Source of the DNA: Actinoalloteichus_B caeruleus | GTDB taxonomy: Bacteria; Actinomycetota; Actinomycetes; Mycobacteriales; Pseudonocardiaceae | Length of the DNA stretch: 64,000 nucleotides | NCBI RefSeq assembly: GCF_000718005.1 | Contig: NZ_JODV01000001.1 | Reading direction: 5' to 3' (one strand) | Part shown: in pieces, positions 16,175-26,700 of the stretch | How the letters are laid out: each line of letters begins with the position of its first letter | Numbering within the stretch: the first letter of the stretch is position 1 | The notes under the pieces: model-generated | Database searches by the model: none | What the model was told of the DNA's origin: nothing | What the model saw: the letters and a program-made list of their open reading frames with translations, nothing else | Position numbers and translations under genes: made by a program

Positions 16175-17875
16175 TCACCGCAGCGACCTGAGGTGCCCCG
16201 ACTCGGCGAGCACCCCGTCCAGCTCGGCGAGGAAGCTCGGGAAGTGGGTCGCGAACCGGTCGAGGTCCGGGGTCACGTGGCGGTCCTCCCCCAGGTCCTC
16301 GCCGTACCAGTACAGGCCCGGGGTGCCGTCGGCGTCGACGTCCACCGAGGCGAACTCGGTGAGCCACCGGTCGGTCTCGCCGAGCACCACCGCGTAGGGC
16401 AGCGAACGGGAGAACACCACCTCGCGGTCCTCGGGTGGGACGGTGCTGACCGGAACGGTGTCCAGGTACTGCCGCAGCCCCCGGACCTGCGCGACCAGGT
16501 CGCGACCGCGCCGGGTCCGGGAGGGGATCCACCGGGAGAGCGCCGTGACCACGACGCCGGCGGCGAGCACGCCCAAACCGACCAGCGCGAGGTCGGTGGT
16601 GAAGACCAGGACCGCCGTCGCGGCGACCCCGGCGGTGGAGAGGGCGGCACCGGCCCACCACCACCGGTTGCGGGCCCGGTCGGGCCGCACGGAGAACCAG
16701 TGCTGGCGGACGACGTCGTCGTACAGCTCGTCCCGCACGCGGGCCAGGTCGATGCGCTGACCTCCCCGACGCCAGTCGCTGAGCCGGACCTCCCGCAGGG
16801 GTGCGCGGTCACCGCCACCGCCGAGCAGTGCCTCGTACACGGCGAGCTCGTACGGGTGCAGCGCCTCGTCCGGCTCGTTGCGGCGCACGATCCGCCAGTC
16901 GAGGACGCCGTCGTCGACGTGCAGCTCCTCGATCCACAGGTAGTTCCGGACGGCGAGGTCCACCACGGTCGCGGTGACGTCCACGACGTCGACGTGCTCG
17001 TCGACGACGGTGCCCACCTGCCCGGGCAGCACCCCGTCGGGGCTGGCGAAGCCGACACCACCGCCCTCCTCGGCCACCAGCACCTCGACCGGGTCGCTCT
17101 CCCGCGCGAGGGCCAGGGCGTCCCGGCGCCGCGCGTGGAACAGCCACCCCACCGCGCCGAGGGTGAGGGCGAGCACCACACCGAGGCCGGCGGCGCTGCC
17201 AGGGTGGAGGGAGAAGGCCCTGGCCAGGTCGAAGGTCTCCTCGAACCGCGCGGTGGCCGGCGTCGTCCCGGGTTCCAGGCCGACGGTGAGGTCGATGCGG
17301 TCACCGGGCTCCACCCCGATCTCCCGGGCGCTGGCGGGCTGCCCGACGTCCAGTTGGGACACGGTGCAGTTCGTGCTGGTGCCTGGCGGCCCGGCCAGGC
17401 AGGTGATGGTGCGGGGCTGGGTGGGGGAGACGAAGGAGATCGTGACCGAGTCGACCGGGACGTCCCACCCGCCGAGCCGCCAGTAGGCCTCCTGACCGGC
17501 CCCCGCGTCGGCGACGGCGCCGTCCACGGTGTACCGCACCGTCGACTCTCCCGGTTCGGCCGTGTAGCCGAACCCGTCGTCCTCCCGCACCAGGGTCGCC
17601 GCGCCCTCGGCCACCGGGTCACGCACCTCGAAGACCCGGTCCAGCCCCTCCCCCGAGGGCAGTCGGAGCGGCACCGCCCTCGACGCGGACATCCCGTCCG
17701 GGACGAGGACGTGCTCGACGACCATCAGCGATCCGTCCCGCTCCAGCCGGAGGTCGACCTGGGCGCTCACCGTGCCCGGCAGCCCGGGTGGCGCCTGGGC
17801 GGGCGCCGGCGCGCCGAGACCGGCGGCACCGGCCAACATCAGGGCGGACGCGGTGAGCCCCCAGTTAGTCAACAC
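16175..17875 (-). CDS. DUF2207 domain membrane protein
   Basis: The product has 566 residues. An N-terminal signal sequence (about 1-27) leads to a beta-rich DUF2207 extracytoplasmic domain (about 35-220, with VDLRLERDGSLMVVEHVLVP). A transmembrane helix follows near 225-248, then a cytoplasmic part, two further helices near 408-455 and a C-terminal soluble region ending in a YWYGEDLGED segment. The family is of unknown function. On the minus strand TATTCT lies eight bases before the GTG, so the transcript may be leaderless. It diverges from the zinc peptidase gene. Confidence 0.88.
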   Translation of the reverse strand: MLTNWGLTASALMLAGAAGLGAPAPAQAPPGLPGTVSAQVDLRLERDGSLMVVEHVLVPDGMSASRAVPLRLPSGEGLDRVFEVRDPVAEGAATLVREDDGFGYTAEPGESTVRYTVDGAVADAGAGQEAYWRLGGWDVPVDSVTISFVSPTQPRTITCLAGPPGTSTNCTVSQLDVGQPASAREIGVEPGDRIDLTVGLEPGTTPATARFEETFDLARAFSLHPGSAAGLGVVLALTLGAVGWLFHARRRDALALARESDPVEVLVAEEGGGVGFASPDGVLPGQVGTVVDEHVDVVDVTATVVDLAVRNYLWIEELHVDDGVLDWRIVRRNEPDEALHPYELAVYEALLGGGGDRAPLREVRLSDWRRGGQRIDLARVRDELYDDVVRQHWFSVRPDRARNRWWWAGAALSTAGVAATAVLVFTTDLALVGLGVLAAGVVVTALSRWIPSRTRRGRDLVAQVRGLRQYLDTVPVSTVPPEDREVVFSRSLPYAVVLGETDRWLTEFASVDVDADGTPGLYWYGEDLGEDRHVTPDLDRFATHFPSFLAELDGVLAESGHLRSLR

Positions 17876-18047
17876 GGCAGCGGAGAATAGCGGAGCCGAC
17901 CTATGCTCTGGGCCGGTTCACCGGAGCGCTCCTCGAGGAAGTGCGTTCCGCGGACGCGTGGACGGTCCCGGAGCCGTGGTGGATCGGCACCGGTCGGCGG
18001 TGGCCAACCGCCGACAACCGTGAGCGCGTACAGGGGGAACCAGTCAT

Positions 18048-19403
18048 ATGTCGCAGCCGAACCCGCCTGACGGGTCCTGGCCGCCGCCTCGTCCCGTCGC
18101 GCCCCCGCCGGTGGCGCGACCGTTGGGCCGTCCCGGGACCGGCCGGGGGGCCCGCGCCGCGCAGCGGGGCGCGGACCCCTCGCGGCCCGACCAGCGGGCC
18201 CAGGGCGTGGCGAGGCCACCGGCGGACGGGGGCCGCGCCGCTGGTGGGGCGGGGGCGATGCCGGTTGCCGGCCCGACGGGGCCGGGACGCCAGCCGCTGC
18301 CGCCACCCAGGCCGGCGGCACGGATGCCGACCCACCCCCTGCGCGGCGCCCGCCCGGCGCCGCCGACCGGCGCCCGATTCGCCGACAGCGACGCCCCGTT
18401 ACCCCAGCGCCCGGGCCGGGGAGGTAACGGGTGGCCTGGCTGGCTGCTGGCCATCGGCCTGGGTGCCACCGTCGTCGCCGTCGTCGCCGTCGCCTCGTCC
18501 GGCAGCGGACCCCGGTCCGGCCAGGAGGCCTCGGAACGCCGCACCGAGTTCGTCGTCCCCACGCCACCGCCGACACCGCCGCCGAGGGACCTGCCGGTCC
18601 CTCCCGAACGCCCCGAACGCCCCGAACCGACCGAGGACACCCCGCTGGTCGAGCCGACAGAGGAGGCGCCGCCGCCTCCCCCGCCCGCGCCTCACCCGGT
18701 GCTGCTGCTCGCCGACAACCCGATCCACGCGGGCGGTCTGCGTGCCGCCGACACCACCGCCTGCCAGCTGGCCGGCTTCAGCCCGGACGCGGCGGGGCAG
18801 GAGACCTACTACCGGTCGGCCATGCCCTGCGCGGTCGACTCGTGGTCCCACGCGCTGGAGGCCGTGAACCTCCCGAGCACCGAACCGGCGCTGGTGGTGA
18901 TCAACGGGCCCGTGGACACGCCGTGCGGCACCGCGCAGTCCTCCTACTACTGCAGCGGCAACCAGACCATCTACATGGCCGCCGCGGTGCACGCGCAGCA
19001 GGAACGGCTCGGTGACTCCCCCGGCCCCTACCTGAGCGTCTTCGCGCACGAGTACGGCCACCACGTCCAGGCGTTGGCCGGGATCATGCAGGCCGCGTGG
19101 GACGACCGCTACGAGGTGGGCGTCGACTCCGCGGCGGGGCTGGAGATCTCGCGACGGATGGAACTCCAGGCATCCTGCTTCGGCGGGATGTTGATGGCGG
19201 CGATGAACCGGACCGGCGTGGTCGACATCAACACCGCGACGGCGGCGCTCAACGACGCCGCCAACCGGGGGGACTGGCCGCAGAACGGGTCCCGCGACCA
19301 CGGTGCCCCGGAGCGGAACGGCGCGTGGATGCGGCACGGCTACGAGATCAACCTGACCTTCGAGTGCAACACGTGGGCCGTGGAGTCCGGCCAGGTCAGC
19401 TGA
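18048..19403 (+). CDS. membrane-anchored neutral zinc metallopeptidase
   Basis: The 451-residue product starts with a 125-residue proline- and arginine-rich cytoplasmic tail, one transmembrane helix (about 129-150), a Pro/Glu-rich linker and an extracellular catalytic domain. The zinc motif is HEYGHH (334-339), with a downstream ISRRMELQASCF segment that supplies the third Glu ligand in this family (neutral zinc metallopeptidase, YpfJ-like). Four cysteines in the domain could form disulfides. The ATG follows AGGGGGA. TATGCT at 17902-17907 could be its -10 box. Confidence 0.9.
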   Translation: MSQPNPPDGSWPPPRPVAPPPVARPLGRPGTGRGARAAQRGADPSRPDQRAQGVARPPADGGRAAGGAGAMPVAGPTGPGRQPLPPPRPAARMPTHPLRGARPAPPTGARFADSDAPLPQRPGRGGNGWPGWLLAIGLGATVVAVVAVASSGSGPRSGQEASERRTEFVVPTPPPTPPPRDLPVPPERPERPEPTEDTPLVEPTEEAPPPPPPAPHPVLLLADNPIHAGGLRAADTTACQLAGFSPDAAGQETYYRSAMPCAVDSWSHALEAVNLPSTEPALVVINGPVDTPCGTAQSSYYCSGNQTIYMAAAVHAQQERLGDSPGPYLSVFAHEYGHHVQALAGIMQAAWDDRYEVGVDSAAGLEISRRMELQASCFGGMLMAAMNRTGVVDINTATAALNDAANRGDWPQNGSRDHGAPERNGAWMRHGYEINLTFECNTWAVESGQVS

Positions 19404-19545
19404 TCCGACCGCCCTGACGCGGCCCCCCCTTCCCACCGGGAACGGGCGCGGCGGGGTTCGGGGCGCCCGTCGAGGGAAGCCGGATCACGCAGCGCGGCCA
19501 CCCTGGCCAGCCAACCCGGTGGGGGCGACGCGCGGAGGCGTGGTG

Positions 19546-20454
19546 TCACCTCGGCGTGCCGGGAGGCGGCTCCGGTGGCGGTCCCTCCGGGCGGGCGCCG
19601 TCGGCTGGTGGGAAGAACGCGGTCCCCTCCTGACCACGAGCACCGGTGTCCGACTCGCCGGCGCCCACGGGCGGGAAGAAGGCGGTTCCGGTGCTGGGCC
19701 CCGCCGGTGTCGGCTCGTGGTCCACGGGTGCGAAGAAGGCGGTTCCCGCCGGCGCCTGTCCTCGGTGGTCGTCCAGCCCGACCGGCGGGGTCTCCGGATC
19801 GCGCGCACCGCCGGTGTCGGACCGGGGCGGGTCCTGGCCGCTCGCGCCGGACCCGAGCCCCCATCCCTCCCGGTACGCGGAGTCCTCGCCGGGTGGGTCC
19901 TGGGTGGCGTCCGGCGTGCCGGCGCGGGCGGTCGGTACCTGTCCAGCGGCGCCCAGCCCGCGCTTCCCGCGACCGGTGGGGCCGGGCGCCGGGGTGGCAC
20001 CGCCCGCGCGGCGGGCCCGCATCCGCCGGATGTCGCGGGTGGTCTGCCGGAGCAGGAAGGCCAGTCCGGCTCCGCCCACCGCCGCGATGGTGAGCAGGAC
20101 CGCCGAGACCCGGTCGTTGGTCTCCCCCACTCCGGCGGGGCTGGTCCCCGCGAGCCAGACCCGGTACTGGCCGGAACCGAGCCGCACCACCTCGACGTCG
20201 AGTTCCCGTTCCTCGTGGTGGCCGCAGGCTTCGAGGTCCGCGACGTGCTGCTCGCCGTCGACGGTGAACATCACCTTGTCGTTCTCGTCGGCGGCGCACT
20301 CCCCGGAGACGAGGACGGTGGCGGTCGTCTCGCGGAGTTCACCGGTCCCGGCGTTGAGGGGGAGGATCCTCGTGGCGGCGAAGACGACGGCAAGCCCGAG
20401 CACGCCCATCGCGATCATCACCAGCACCCATCGAGCGGGTCCACGCCTCACCAC
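19546..20454 (-). CDS. bitopic membrane protein with C-terminal GTAFFxPV repeats
   Basis: The protein (302 residues) has a signal anchor (about 10-28), a small extracytoplasmic domain with one Cys pair (GECAAD and LEACGHHE), a second helix (about 120-140) and a long Pro/Gly-rich cytoplasmic tail. The tail holds three copies of a short motif, GTAFFAPVD, GTAFFPPVG and GTAFFPPAD, spaced about 20 residues apart. I do not recognise a named family. The repeats look like docking motifs for a partner. The gene lies 70 bases downstream of the potassium channel gene on the same strand, so the two may be co-transcribed. Confidence 0.75.
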   Translation of the reverse strand: MVRRGPARWVLVMIAMGVLGLAVVFAATRILPLNAGTGELRETTATVLVSGECAADENDKVMFTVDGEQHVADLEACGHHEERELDVEVVRLGSGQYRVWLAGTSPAGVGETNDRVSAVLLTIAAVGGAGLAFLLRQTTRDIRRMRARRAGGATPAPGPTGRGKRGLGAAGQVPTARAGTPDATQDPPGEDSAYREGWGLGSGASGQDPPRSDTGGARDPETPPVGLDDHRGQAPAGTAFFAPVDHEPTPAGPSTGTAFFPPVGAGESDTGARGQEGTAFFPPADGARPEGPPPEPPPGTPR

Positions 20455-20523
20455 GGTGTGCCATGCTTCCAGACGCTCGGTGTGCGCCGGGTGTGTGTCC
20501 CGTCGGCCGAGTCGACCCGGTGT

Positions 20524-21624
20524 TCAGCCCTGCCCGCCGTCGCCGGGCGGCCGCGCCTGGCCCGACCCGCCGTCGCGCAGGTAGATCACCCGGTCCGCGG
20601 GGCGGAGCACCGCCGCCTCCGGCGAGTCGACGGGGACCAGTCCGGCGTCGCGCACGACGGCGAGCACCGGTCCGGTGATGTCCCGGGGGGACCGCCCGTA
20701 CTCGTCCGGGGTGAGGGCTCTCTCGGCCAACACGACCTCCGCGTCGGAGCTGATGATCGTCTCGAAGAGGTCGACCAGGGAGGGCGACAGGGTCGCCATG
20801 CCCAGCAGCCTGCCGGCGGTCTCGCTGGACACCACGACGGAGTCCGCACCGGACTGCCGGAGCAGGTGGACGTTCTCGGACTCGCGCACCGCCACCACCA
20901 CCTGCGCGTGGGGCGCGAGCTCGCGGGTGGTCAGGGTCATCAGGACGGCGGCGTCGTCGCGGTCCGGCGCGATCACGACGGACCGGGCTCGATGGACCTC
21001 GGCCATGCGGAGCACGTCCGACCGGGTGCCGGACCCGTGCACGGCCACCAGCCCGTGCGCCTCGGCGCTTTCCAGCACCCGGGGGTCGGTGTCGACGACG
21101 ACGAGTTCCGACACGTCGACGCCGTCGTTCATCAGGGCCGCGATCGCGGACCTGCCCTTGGTCCCGTATCCGATGATGACGACGTGGTCCTTCACCCGCG
21201 ACCTCCAGCGTTGGATTCTCAGGGTCTGCCGGGACCGCTCGGTGAGGACCTCCAGCGTGGTGCCGACGAGAATGATGAGGAAGAGCACGCGGAGCGGGGT
21301 GATGACGACGACGTTCACCAGTCGCGCCCCTGGGGAGACCGGCACGATGTCGCCGTACCCCGTCGTGGACAGGGACACGCTCGCGTAGTAGAAGCAGTCC
21401 AGCAGGGACAGACCACCGCCGGTGAAGTCGAGGTAGCCGTCCCGCTCGACGTAGACCAGTGCCACGGAGACGAGCAGTGCCGCGAGTGCGACGACGAGGC
21501 GGCGAGCGATCGACCGCAGCGGACTCACGCCGGCGTGGGGCATTCGAATGATGCCGACCAGATTGTCCGGTTTCGCGGCGAGTAGCCGCTCCGGGCGCCT
21601 CACTCCCCGCCACGCGGCCCGCAT
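20524..21624 (-). CDS. two-helix potassium channel with RCK/TrkA-N domain
   Basis: About 366 residues from ATG 21624. The N-terminal module has one helix (about 39-60), the pore with selectivity filter TTGYGD (about 84-89) and a second helix. A TrkA-N Rossmann domain follows (VVIIGYGTKGRSAIAAL, near 148), then a TrkA-C-like region. This is the layout of gated bacterial K+ channels with a cytoplasmic RCK gating ring that senses NAD(H) or ATP, and matches the Rv3200c family. GAGGG five bases before ATG 21624 favours this start; ATG 21648 is in frame too. Confidence 0.93.
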   Translation of the reverse strand: MRAAWRGVRRPERLLAAKPDNLVGIIRMPHAGVSPLRSIARRLVVALAALLVSVALVYVERDGYLDFTGGGLSLLDCFYYASVSLSTTGYGDIVPVSPGARLVNVVVITPLRVLFLIILVGTTLEVLTERSRQTLRIQRWRSRVKDHVVIIGYGTKGRSAIAALMNDGVDVSELVVVDTDPRVLESAEAHGLVAVHGSGTRSDVLRMAEVHRARSVVIAPDRDDAAVLMTLTTRELAPHAQVVVAVRESENVHLLRQSGADSVVVSSETAGRLLGMATLSPSLVDLFETIISSDAEVVLAERALTPDEYGRSPRDITGPVLAVVRDAGLVPVDSPEAAVLRPADRVIYLRDGGSGQARPPGDGGQG

Positions 21625-21949
21625 GCTCGCCCTCACGGCCTCTCGCATCCCGTCGTGGTCGACCCGCCGAAGTGGGCGCCGGCCGGGGAACCGGCGCCGT
21701 CGGGCGGGATCTCCGCTCGACCACCGTAGGGCGGTCGCGGCCGCCGTCCTGACAGGACACCCCGTCGCGACCTGGTGAAAGAACGGATTTACCGGGTAGT
21801 CGAGAATGTGCGCAGCGCTGTCGAGGAGAATGCGTACCAGCGATTTCGAGTGGCTCCCTGTCCTCGTTCGATGAAGAGTTGAGCCGCTGTTGGATAAAGA
21901 TTCAGACGCGCTGTAACGACATCGCCAGCACAGGTGATTAGATGTAGGG

Positions 21950-22474
21950 GTGCCGTCACTCCAGCAGGCTGCCACTGCGCTCGGTTGGCGCGGTCAGCTC
22001 ATCACCGAGGTTTCCGTTCTCGGCCAGCGCGTCTCCGCCCTGGTACGGGTGCGCGAAGACGTGCACCGCTGGCGGATGGAGAACGGCTGGCCCCCGGAAC
22101 CCGACCCTTCCTGGTTCCGTTCGTGGTTCGAGCCGACACTGCACGACCAGATCCCGGTGCCCGCGGTGGACCTCGTCGGGGTCCTGGTCACGGAGTCCCG
22201 GGCCGGCAGGGCGTTGCGGTCCTGCGGCACGCTGATGACGCTCGCCCCGTGCGCCGTCGTGCTGCCGTCCAGCCAGACCTCCGACCCCTGGCCGCTCGTC
22301 GAGCTGGACTTCTACGGGATCGGCGTCGTCACGATCGACGAGGAGGGGGACGCCTCCGTCGCGATCAGCCCGGAGGACAGGTCCCAGGAGTTCGGGGGTT
22401 CGGTCTTCGGACGCTGGCTGCTCGAACTGCTCTACCACCGGGTCATGACCAGCGTGCTGTCACCCCCGCGCTGA
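21950..22474 (+). CDS. conserved hypothetical protein
   Basis: A soluble protein of 174 residues with no motif I recognise. It opens with an alpha-helical stretch (PSLQQAATALGWRGQLITEV), has a WRMENGWPPEPDP segment, and ends in LLELLYHRVMTSV. AGGGG directly abuts the GTG and there is no other in-frame start nearby, so translation may begin on a very short leader. Third-position GC is high throughout, supporting a real gene. It stands alone, divergent from the potassium channel gene. Confidence 0.72.
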   Translation: MPSLQQAATALGWRGQLITEVSVLGQRVSALVRVREDVHRWRMENGWPPEPDPSWFRSWFEPTLHDQIPVPAVDLVGVLVTESRAGRALRSCGTLMTLAPCAVVLPSSQTSDPWPLVELDFYGIGVVTIDEEGDASVAISPEDRSQEFGGSVFGRWLLELLYHRVMTSVLSPPR

Positions 22475-23103
22475 GGAGCCCCCACCCGCCTCCCGGATCC
22501 CCGGTGTTCCGCCCGGGTGGTCGGCGGTGATTTCCGGCGAACTCAGGTCCGTGATGGGAACGGGGACCGCGTCGCACGCCGTCCACCTGTCCCGCTCGCC
22601 GCGTCGGCCCACGCGGCGCACGGTGTCGGTCAGCAGCCCTGGGATCCGGGCCCCTGCCGCGGCGAGGCGCCCGTCCCGTCGAGCGGCGACCGCCGCGGGA
22701 TGGTGGCGTCCACCGGATCCGGCCACGCGCAAGCCGAGTGGTACCGCCGTCGCCCGCCCTGGGTGGGCCGCCCGGCCGACGTCACCCGAGCTGGGGCGCG
22801 GGCGGCCACCACCGGCCGTCGGCACTGGTGCGCGGCACTTCTCGGGATCCGAGGGGCGCCGGGAGGCGCGGGCTTCGTCGACCGTGCCTGACGGTGCCCG
22901 TCGTGGGATCGACAGGCAGTGCGCCGGGCCGTGGCCCGGGCACCTCGGCACTCCCGGGAACCCGGGAGGGATACCGCGTCCGTCCCGTCCACACCGTCGG
23001 CACGGGTAACGGAACTGGGCGGTGGAGCCCCCGACAGGGAAGGGGACGTCGGTGCGGGGAACTCTCCCCCGCTCCGTCCTCCCCACCGCCGCCACGAGGC
23101 CGA
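22475..23103. other. 629-base gap between convergent genes, no gene recognised
   Basis: Open frames exist on both strands but are arginine/proline-rich, overlap one another and lack the codon bias of adjacent genes. A palindromic segment CCCGGGAACCCGGG occurs near 22970. Otherwise nothing is recognised. Confidence 0.5.
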
Positions 23104-23724
23104 TCAGGCCGGGACCAGCTCGTACTCCTGCCAGTTCAGCGCCTCGGGATTCCACTCCATCCCCCGGCCCTCCTGGAGCGCGCGCAACGCGTGCATGCTG
23201 TGCGGCCACCGGCGGACGACATCGACGATGGCGATGGCCACCATCTCCTCCGCTGTCCGCTGTTGCTCACCCGGCCCCAGGACGAGCAGGTTCCCGTCCT
23301 CCTGCCGGAGATCGGACAACCGGACCTCACCGGAGAGCACCCTGCGCTCGACGAGCACCGGCCGGTTGGGCGGCAGCGCGTCCGGCCAGGACTGCCGGTC
23401 GAGGTCCGCCGCGACCGGGTCACTGCACTGACCGCAGGTGCAGCCGCCGCCCACGGCCCAGCCGTGCTGGGCCCAGTGCCACACGGCCGAGCTGCCGTTG
23501 TTCAGATCAGTGAGCCCTGCGACGTGCGGCCACGCGTCCACCACACCGCCGAGGGTGGTGGACCGGGTGGACGTCTCGTCACTGCCGGGACCGAAGAACG
23601 ACCAGGTGCCGTCCTCGTCCCGGTCAACACGAACCAGGGGCGCCTTGAGCGCCACAACATCCTCTGCGACCTGGACCTCCGTCGTGGGAGACGTGGCCAG
23701 CTTCCAGTGCGTATTTTCCGACAT
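23104..23724 (-). CDS. conserved hypothetical protein
   Basis: A soluble acidic protein of 206 residues, start MSENTHWKLATSP. The middle contains VWHWAQHGW and CTCGQC, a compact three-cysteine group that might bind metal. The C-terminal half is helical (EEMVAIAIVDVVRRWPHSMHA). I do not recognise the family. It lies 50 bases downstream of adnB on the same strand, so it may be transcribed from the adnAB operon. Codon use is normal for the window. An in-frame ATG at 23733 is possible. Confidence 0.75.
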   Translation of the reverse strand: MSENTHWKLATSPTTEVQVAEDVVALKAPLVRVDRDEDGTWSFFGPGSDETSTRSTTLGGVVDAWPHVAGLTDLNNGSSAVWHWAQHGWAVGGGCTCGQCSDPVAADLDRQSWPDALPPNRPVLVERRVLSGEVRLSDLRQEDGNLLVLGPGEQQRTAEEMVAIAIVDVVRRWPHSMHALRALQEGRGMEWNPEALNWQEYELVPA

Positions 23725-23774
23725 CGCGGGCATCGTCGCGAGGAAACGCCCGGGGTACAAGGACCGCCACTCGA

Positions 23775-26700
23775 TCAGGTGTCACCCGAAGAAGGGATTT
23801 TGCGCACCAGGTCCCGGAGGCCGTCAACGTCCAACAGATCCGCAGGTCGCAGGGTCCTGTTCTCGGGTACGAAGTGGAACGCCGCCCTAACCCGATCCAG
23901 TGGCGAACCGGTCAACGCGGCCCACGCGAGCCGGTACGCGGCGAGCTGGACCGCCAGCGCCGGCACCCGGTCGGGAGCCGGCGCCCGCCCCGTCTTCCAG
24001 TCCACGACGGTCCACCCCCCATCCTCGTCGGCGAACACGGCGTCCATCCGCCCTCGCACCACCACCCCGTCGACCGTGGTCTCGAACGGGACCTCGACCT
24101 CGGCCGGCGTACGAGCGGCCCAGTCGCTGTCGAGGAACGCCGCCTGGAGGTCCTCCAGGCCCGTCTCCAGCAGCTCCTCGTCCGAGGCCCCCGGGAGGTC
24201 GTCCACGTCCAGCAGCCTGGTCGCGCCGAACCGCTGCTCCAACCACTCGTGGAAGGTCGTGCCCCGCCGGGCGTGCCGGTCCGGCTTCCGGGGAAGCGGT
24301 CGGCGCAGCCTGGCCGCCAGCTCCTCGGGGTCGGCGGCCAGCTCGACGAGCTGGCTGACCGACAACTGCCCGGGCAGCCGCACCTCCTCGCGGCGGGTCC
24401 CGGCCGCGGCCCGCTCCGCGAGCAGCACCCGGACGTCCCGGTGCCACCCCTCGGGGTCGTGGACGGGGTCGCTCCGGGACGCGGGAGGGCCGGCCCGCCC
24501 GTCCTCCCCGGTGGAGGCGTGCCCCACCCTCCTGAACGAACCCATCTTCCGGCGCACCAGCTCCGCGCCCGCCGCCACGACCGGGCGGCGGTCACCGAGC
24601 GGGTCACTCGGCCAGACGTCGGTCCGCCCCTCGGAGGTGAGCGGGTTGACGTCATCCCGCTCCGGTGGGGGAGCCCACCCCTCGACGCGCCCGCCCGGGT
24701 ACACCCCCACCGGCGAGTCCCCGCCGGCCCGGCCGTCACCGACGACGGCGGCCAGCACCTCCTCCAGGAACTCCGAGGGGCCCCTGGGCGCAGCCCCGGT
24801 CTCGCCCCACCAGTGCCCGGACACCAGCAGGACCCGCTCCGACCGCGTCAGCGCGACGTAGCAGAGCCGGCGTTCCTCGGTGAGCCGGCGCTCCTCGAAC
24901 TCCTCCGCGTGCCGCGCCAACTCCTCAGCCACCTGCTTGCGGTCCGAACAGCCCGCGAGCGCCAACCGGGGGAGGTCGGCCGCGTCGCCGCGCAACTCGG
25001 CGGGCAGCTCCGACACCGAACCCAACCAGCTCGTGGACCTCCTCGCGCCGGGGAAGACCGTGCGCACGAGGTGCGGCACGGCGACGACCTCCCACTCGAG
25101 CCCCTTGGCCGAGTGCGCGGTCACGACCTGCACCCGGTCCTCCGCGACCTCGATCTCGCCTGGCTCCAGGCCGTCCTCCGCGTGTTCGGCGGTACGGAGG
25201 TAGTCGATCAGCGAGGGGAGCGTCGCCGAGGGGCTGGCGGAGGCGAACTCGGCCACCACGCCGGCGAAGGCGTCGAGGTGGGCGCGGCCGGCCCGGTCCA
25301 GTCTGGCCAGCCCCTCGATGTCGAGCAGCAACGTGCGTTCCACGTCGGCGACCAGGTCGGGCAGCGGCTGGTCCAGCCGGCGCCGCAGCGCCGCCAGTTC
25401 CGAGCCGAACCCGCGAATCCTCCGGTACCCCTCCCGCGAGTACTGACCCGGCGGTCCGGGATCGTCGACCGCGTCCACCAGCCCGGTGCGCTCCGCCGAC
25501 TCCGCGGCGCCGACCAGCGATGGGCCGCCGTCCCCCGCGTCCCCCTCCCGCCGGGAACCGTCGGACCCGTCCTCGGCCCCGGCGCCCGAGGACGCCGTCG
25601 CGGTCCCGGCCGTCGCCTGTTCCCCACCAAGGGAGCGCGCGCGCCGCCACAGGGCGGCCAGGTCGGCAGCGCCCAGCCGCCACCGCGATCCGGTGAGCAG
25701 CCGCGCCGCCGAGGTCCCCGCGAGGGGGTCGACCAGGACGCGCAGCGCGCTCACCAGTTCGCGCACCTCGGGTTCGTCCAGCAGACCGCCCAGGCCCACC
25801 ACCTCGACCGGAAGCCCCCGAGCGCGCAACGCCGCTGCGATCCCGGCCATGTCGGCCCGCCGCCGCACCAACACCGCGGCGGTCGGCGGCGCCCCCGTCT
25901 CGGCGACCGACCGTTCCCACTCCTCGCCGATCCGGTTGGCCACCCACTCCCGTTCGGCCCGGACGTCCTCGGTGAGGGCGACGCTGACGGCACCGGGACC
26001 GGCGTCGGCGCGGGGGCGCAGCCGGGGGACCCGCAGCGCCGGGACCGCCCCGTCCGCGTCGGTCCCGTTCCCGGGCCCGGCACTCGACGCGCCGCCCCGC
26101 AGGGGCTCGGAGATCGCGTTGGCGAGGTCGAGCACCTCGGGCGGGTTGCGGAAACTGGTGAGCAGGTGGTGCTGCCGCGCGGGGCCTGCCCCGCCGTGCT
26201 GGTCGAGGCGGGGGAAGTCGCTGGCGAACCTGGGCAGGTTCGCGGCGCTCGCCCCCCGCCACCCGTAGATCGCCTGGACCGGGTCCCCCACGGCGGTCAC
26301 CGGCATCGGGGCCGCCCCGCCGAACAGCGCTCGCAACAGGACGCGCTGGGCGTGCCCGGTGTCCTGGTACTCGTCGAGCAGGACGGCGCCGAACCTCGAC
26401 CGCTCGCCGGAGACGACCTCCGGGTGGTCGGTGGCCAGGCGCGCCGCCAGCGACATCTGGTCGGCGAAGTCGACGGCACCCGCCCGCCGCTTCCGGCGGG
26501 CGTAGTCGGCGAGCAGGGGCAGCAGGGCGACCCGGAGCCGTTGGGTGGCCAGGATCCGCTGGAGGTCCTTGGGCAGTCCGGCGCGTTGCCGCGCCGCGCG
26601 CGGGGCGTTCTCCACCGCGTCCAGGAAGCGGGTCGTCCAGCGGACGAGGTCGTCGGGGTCCACGAGGTGCTCGGCGAGTTCTCCCGACAGGTCCAGCACC

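Noticed and set aside
22475..23103. Open frames of 120-250 codons on both strands
   Set aside because: They overlap, are Arg/Pro-rich low complexity, have no conserved words and lack strong third-position GC.
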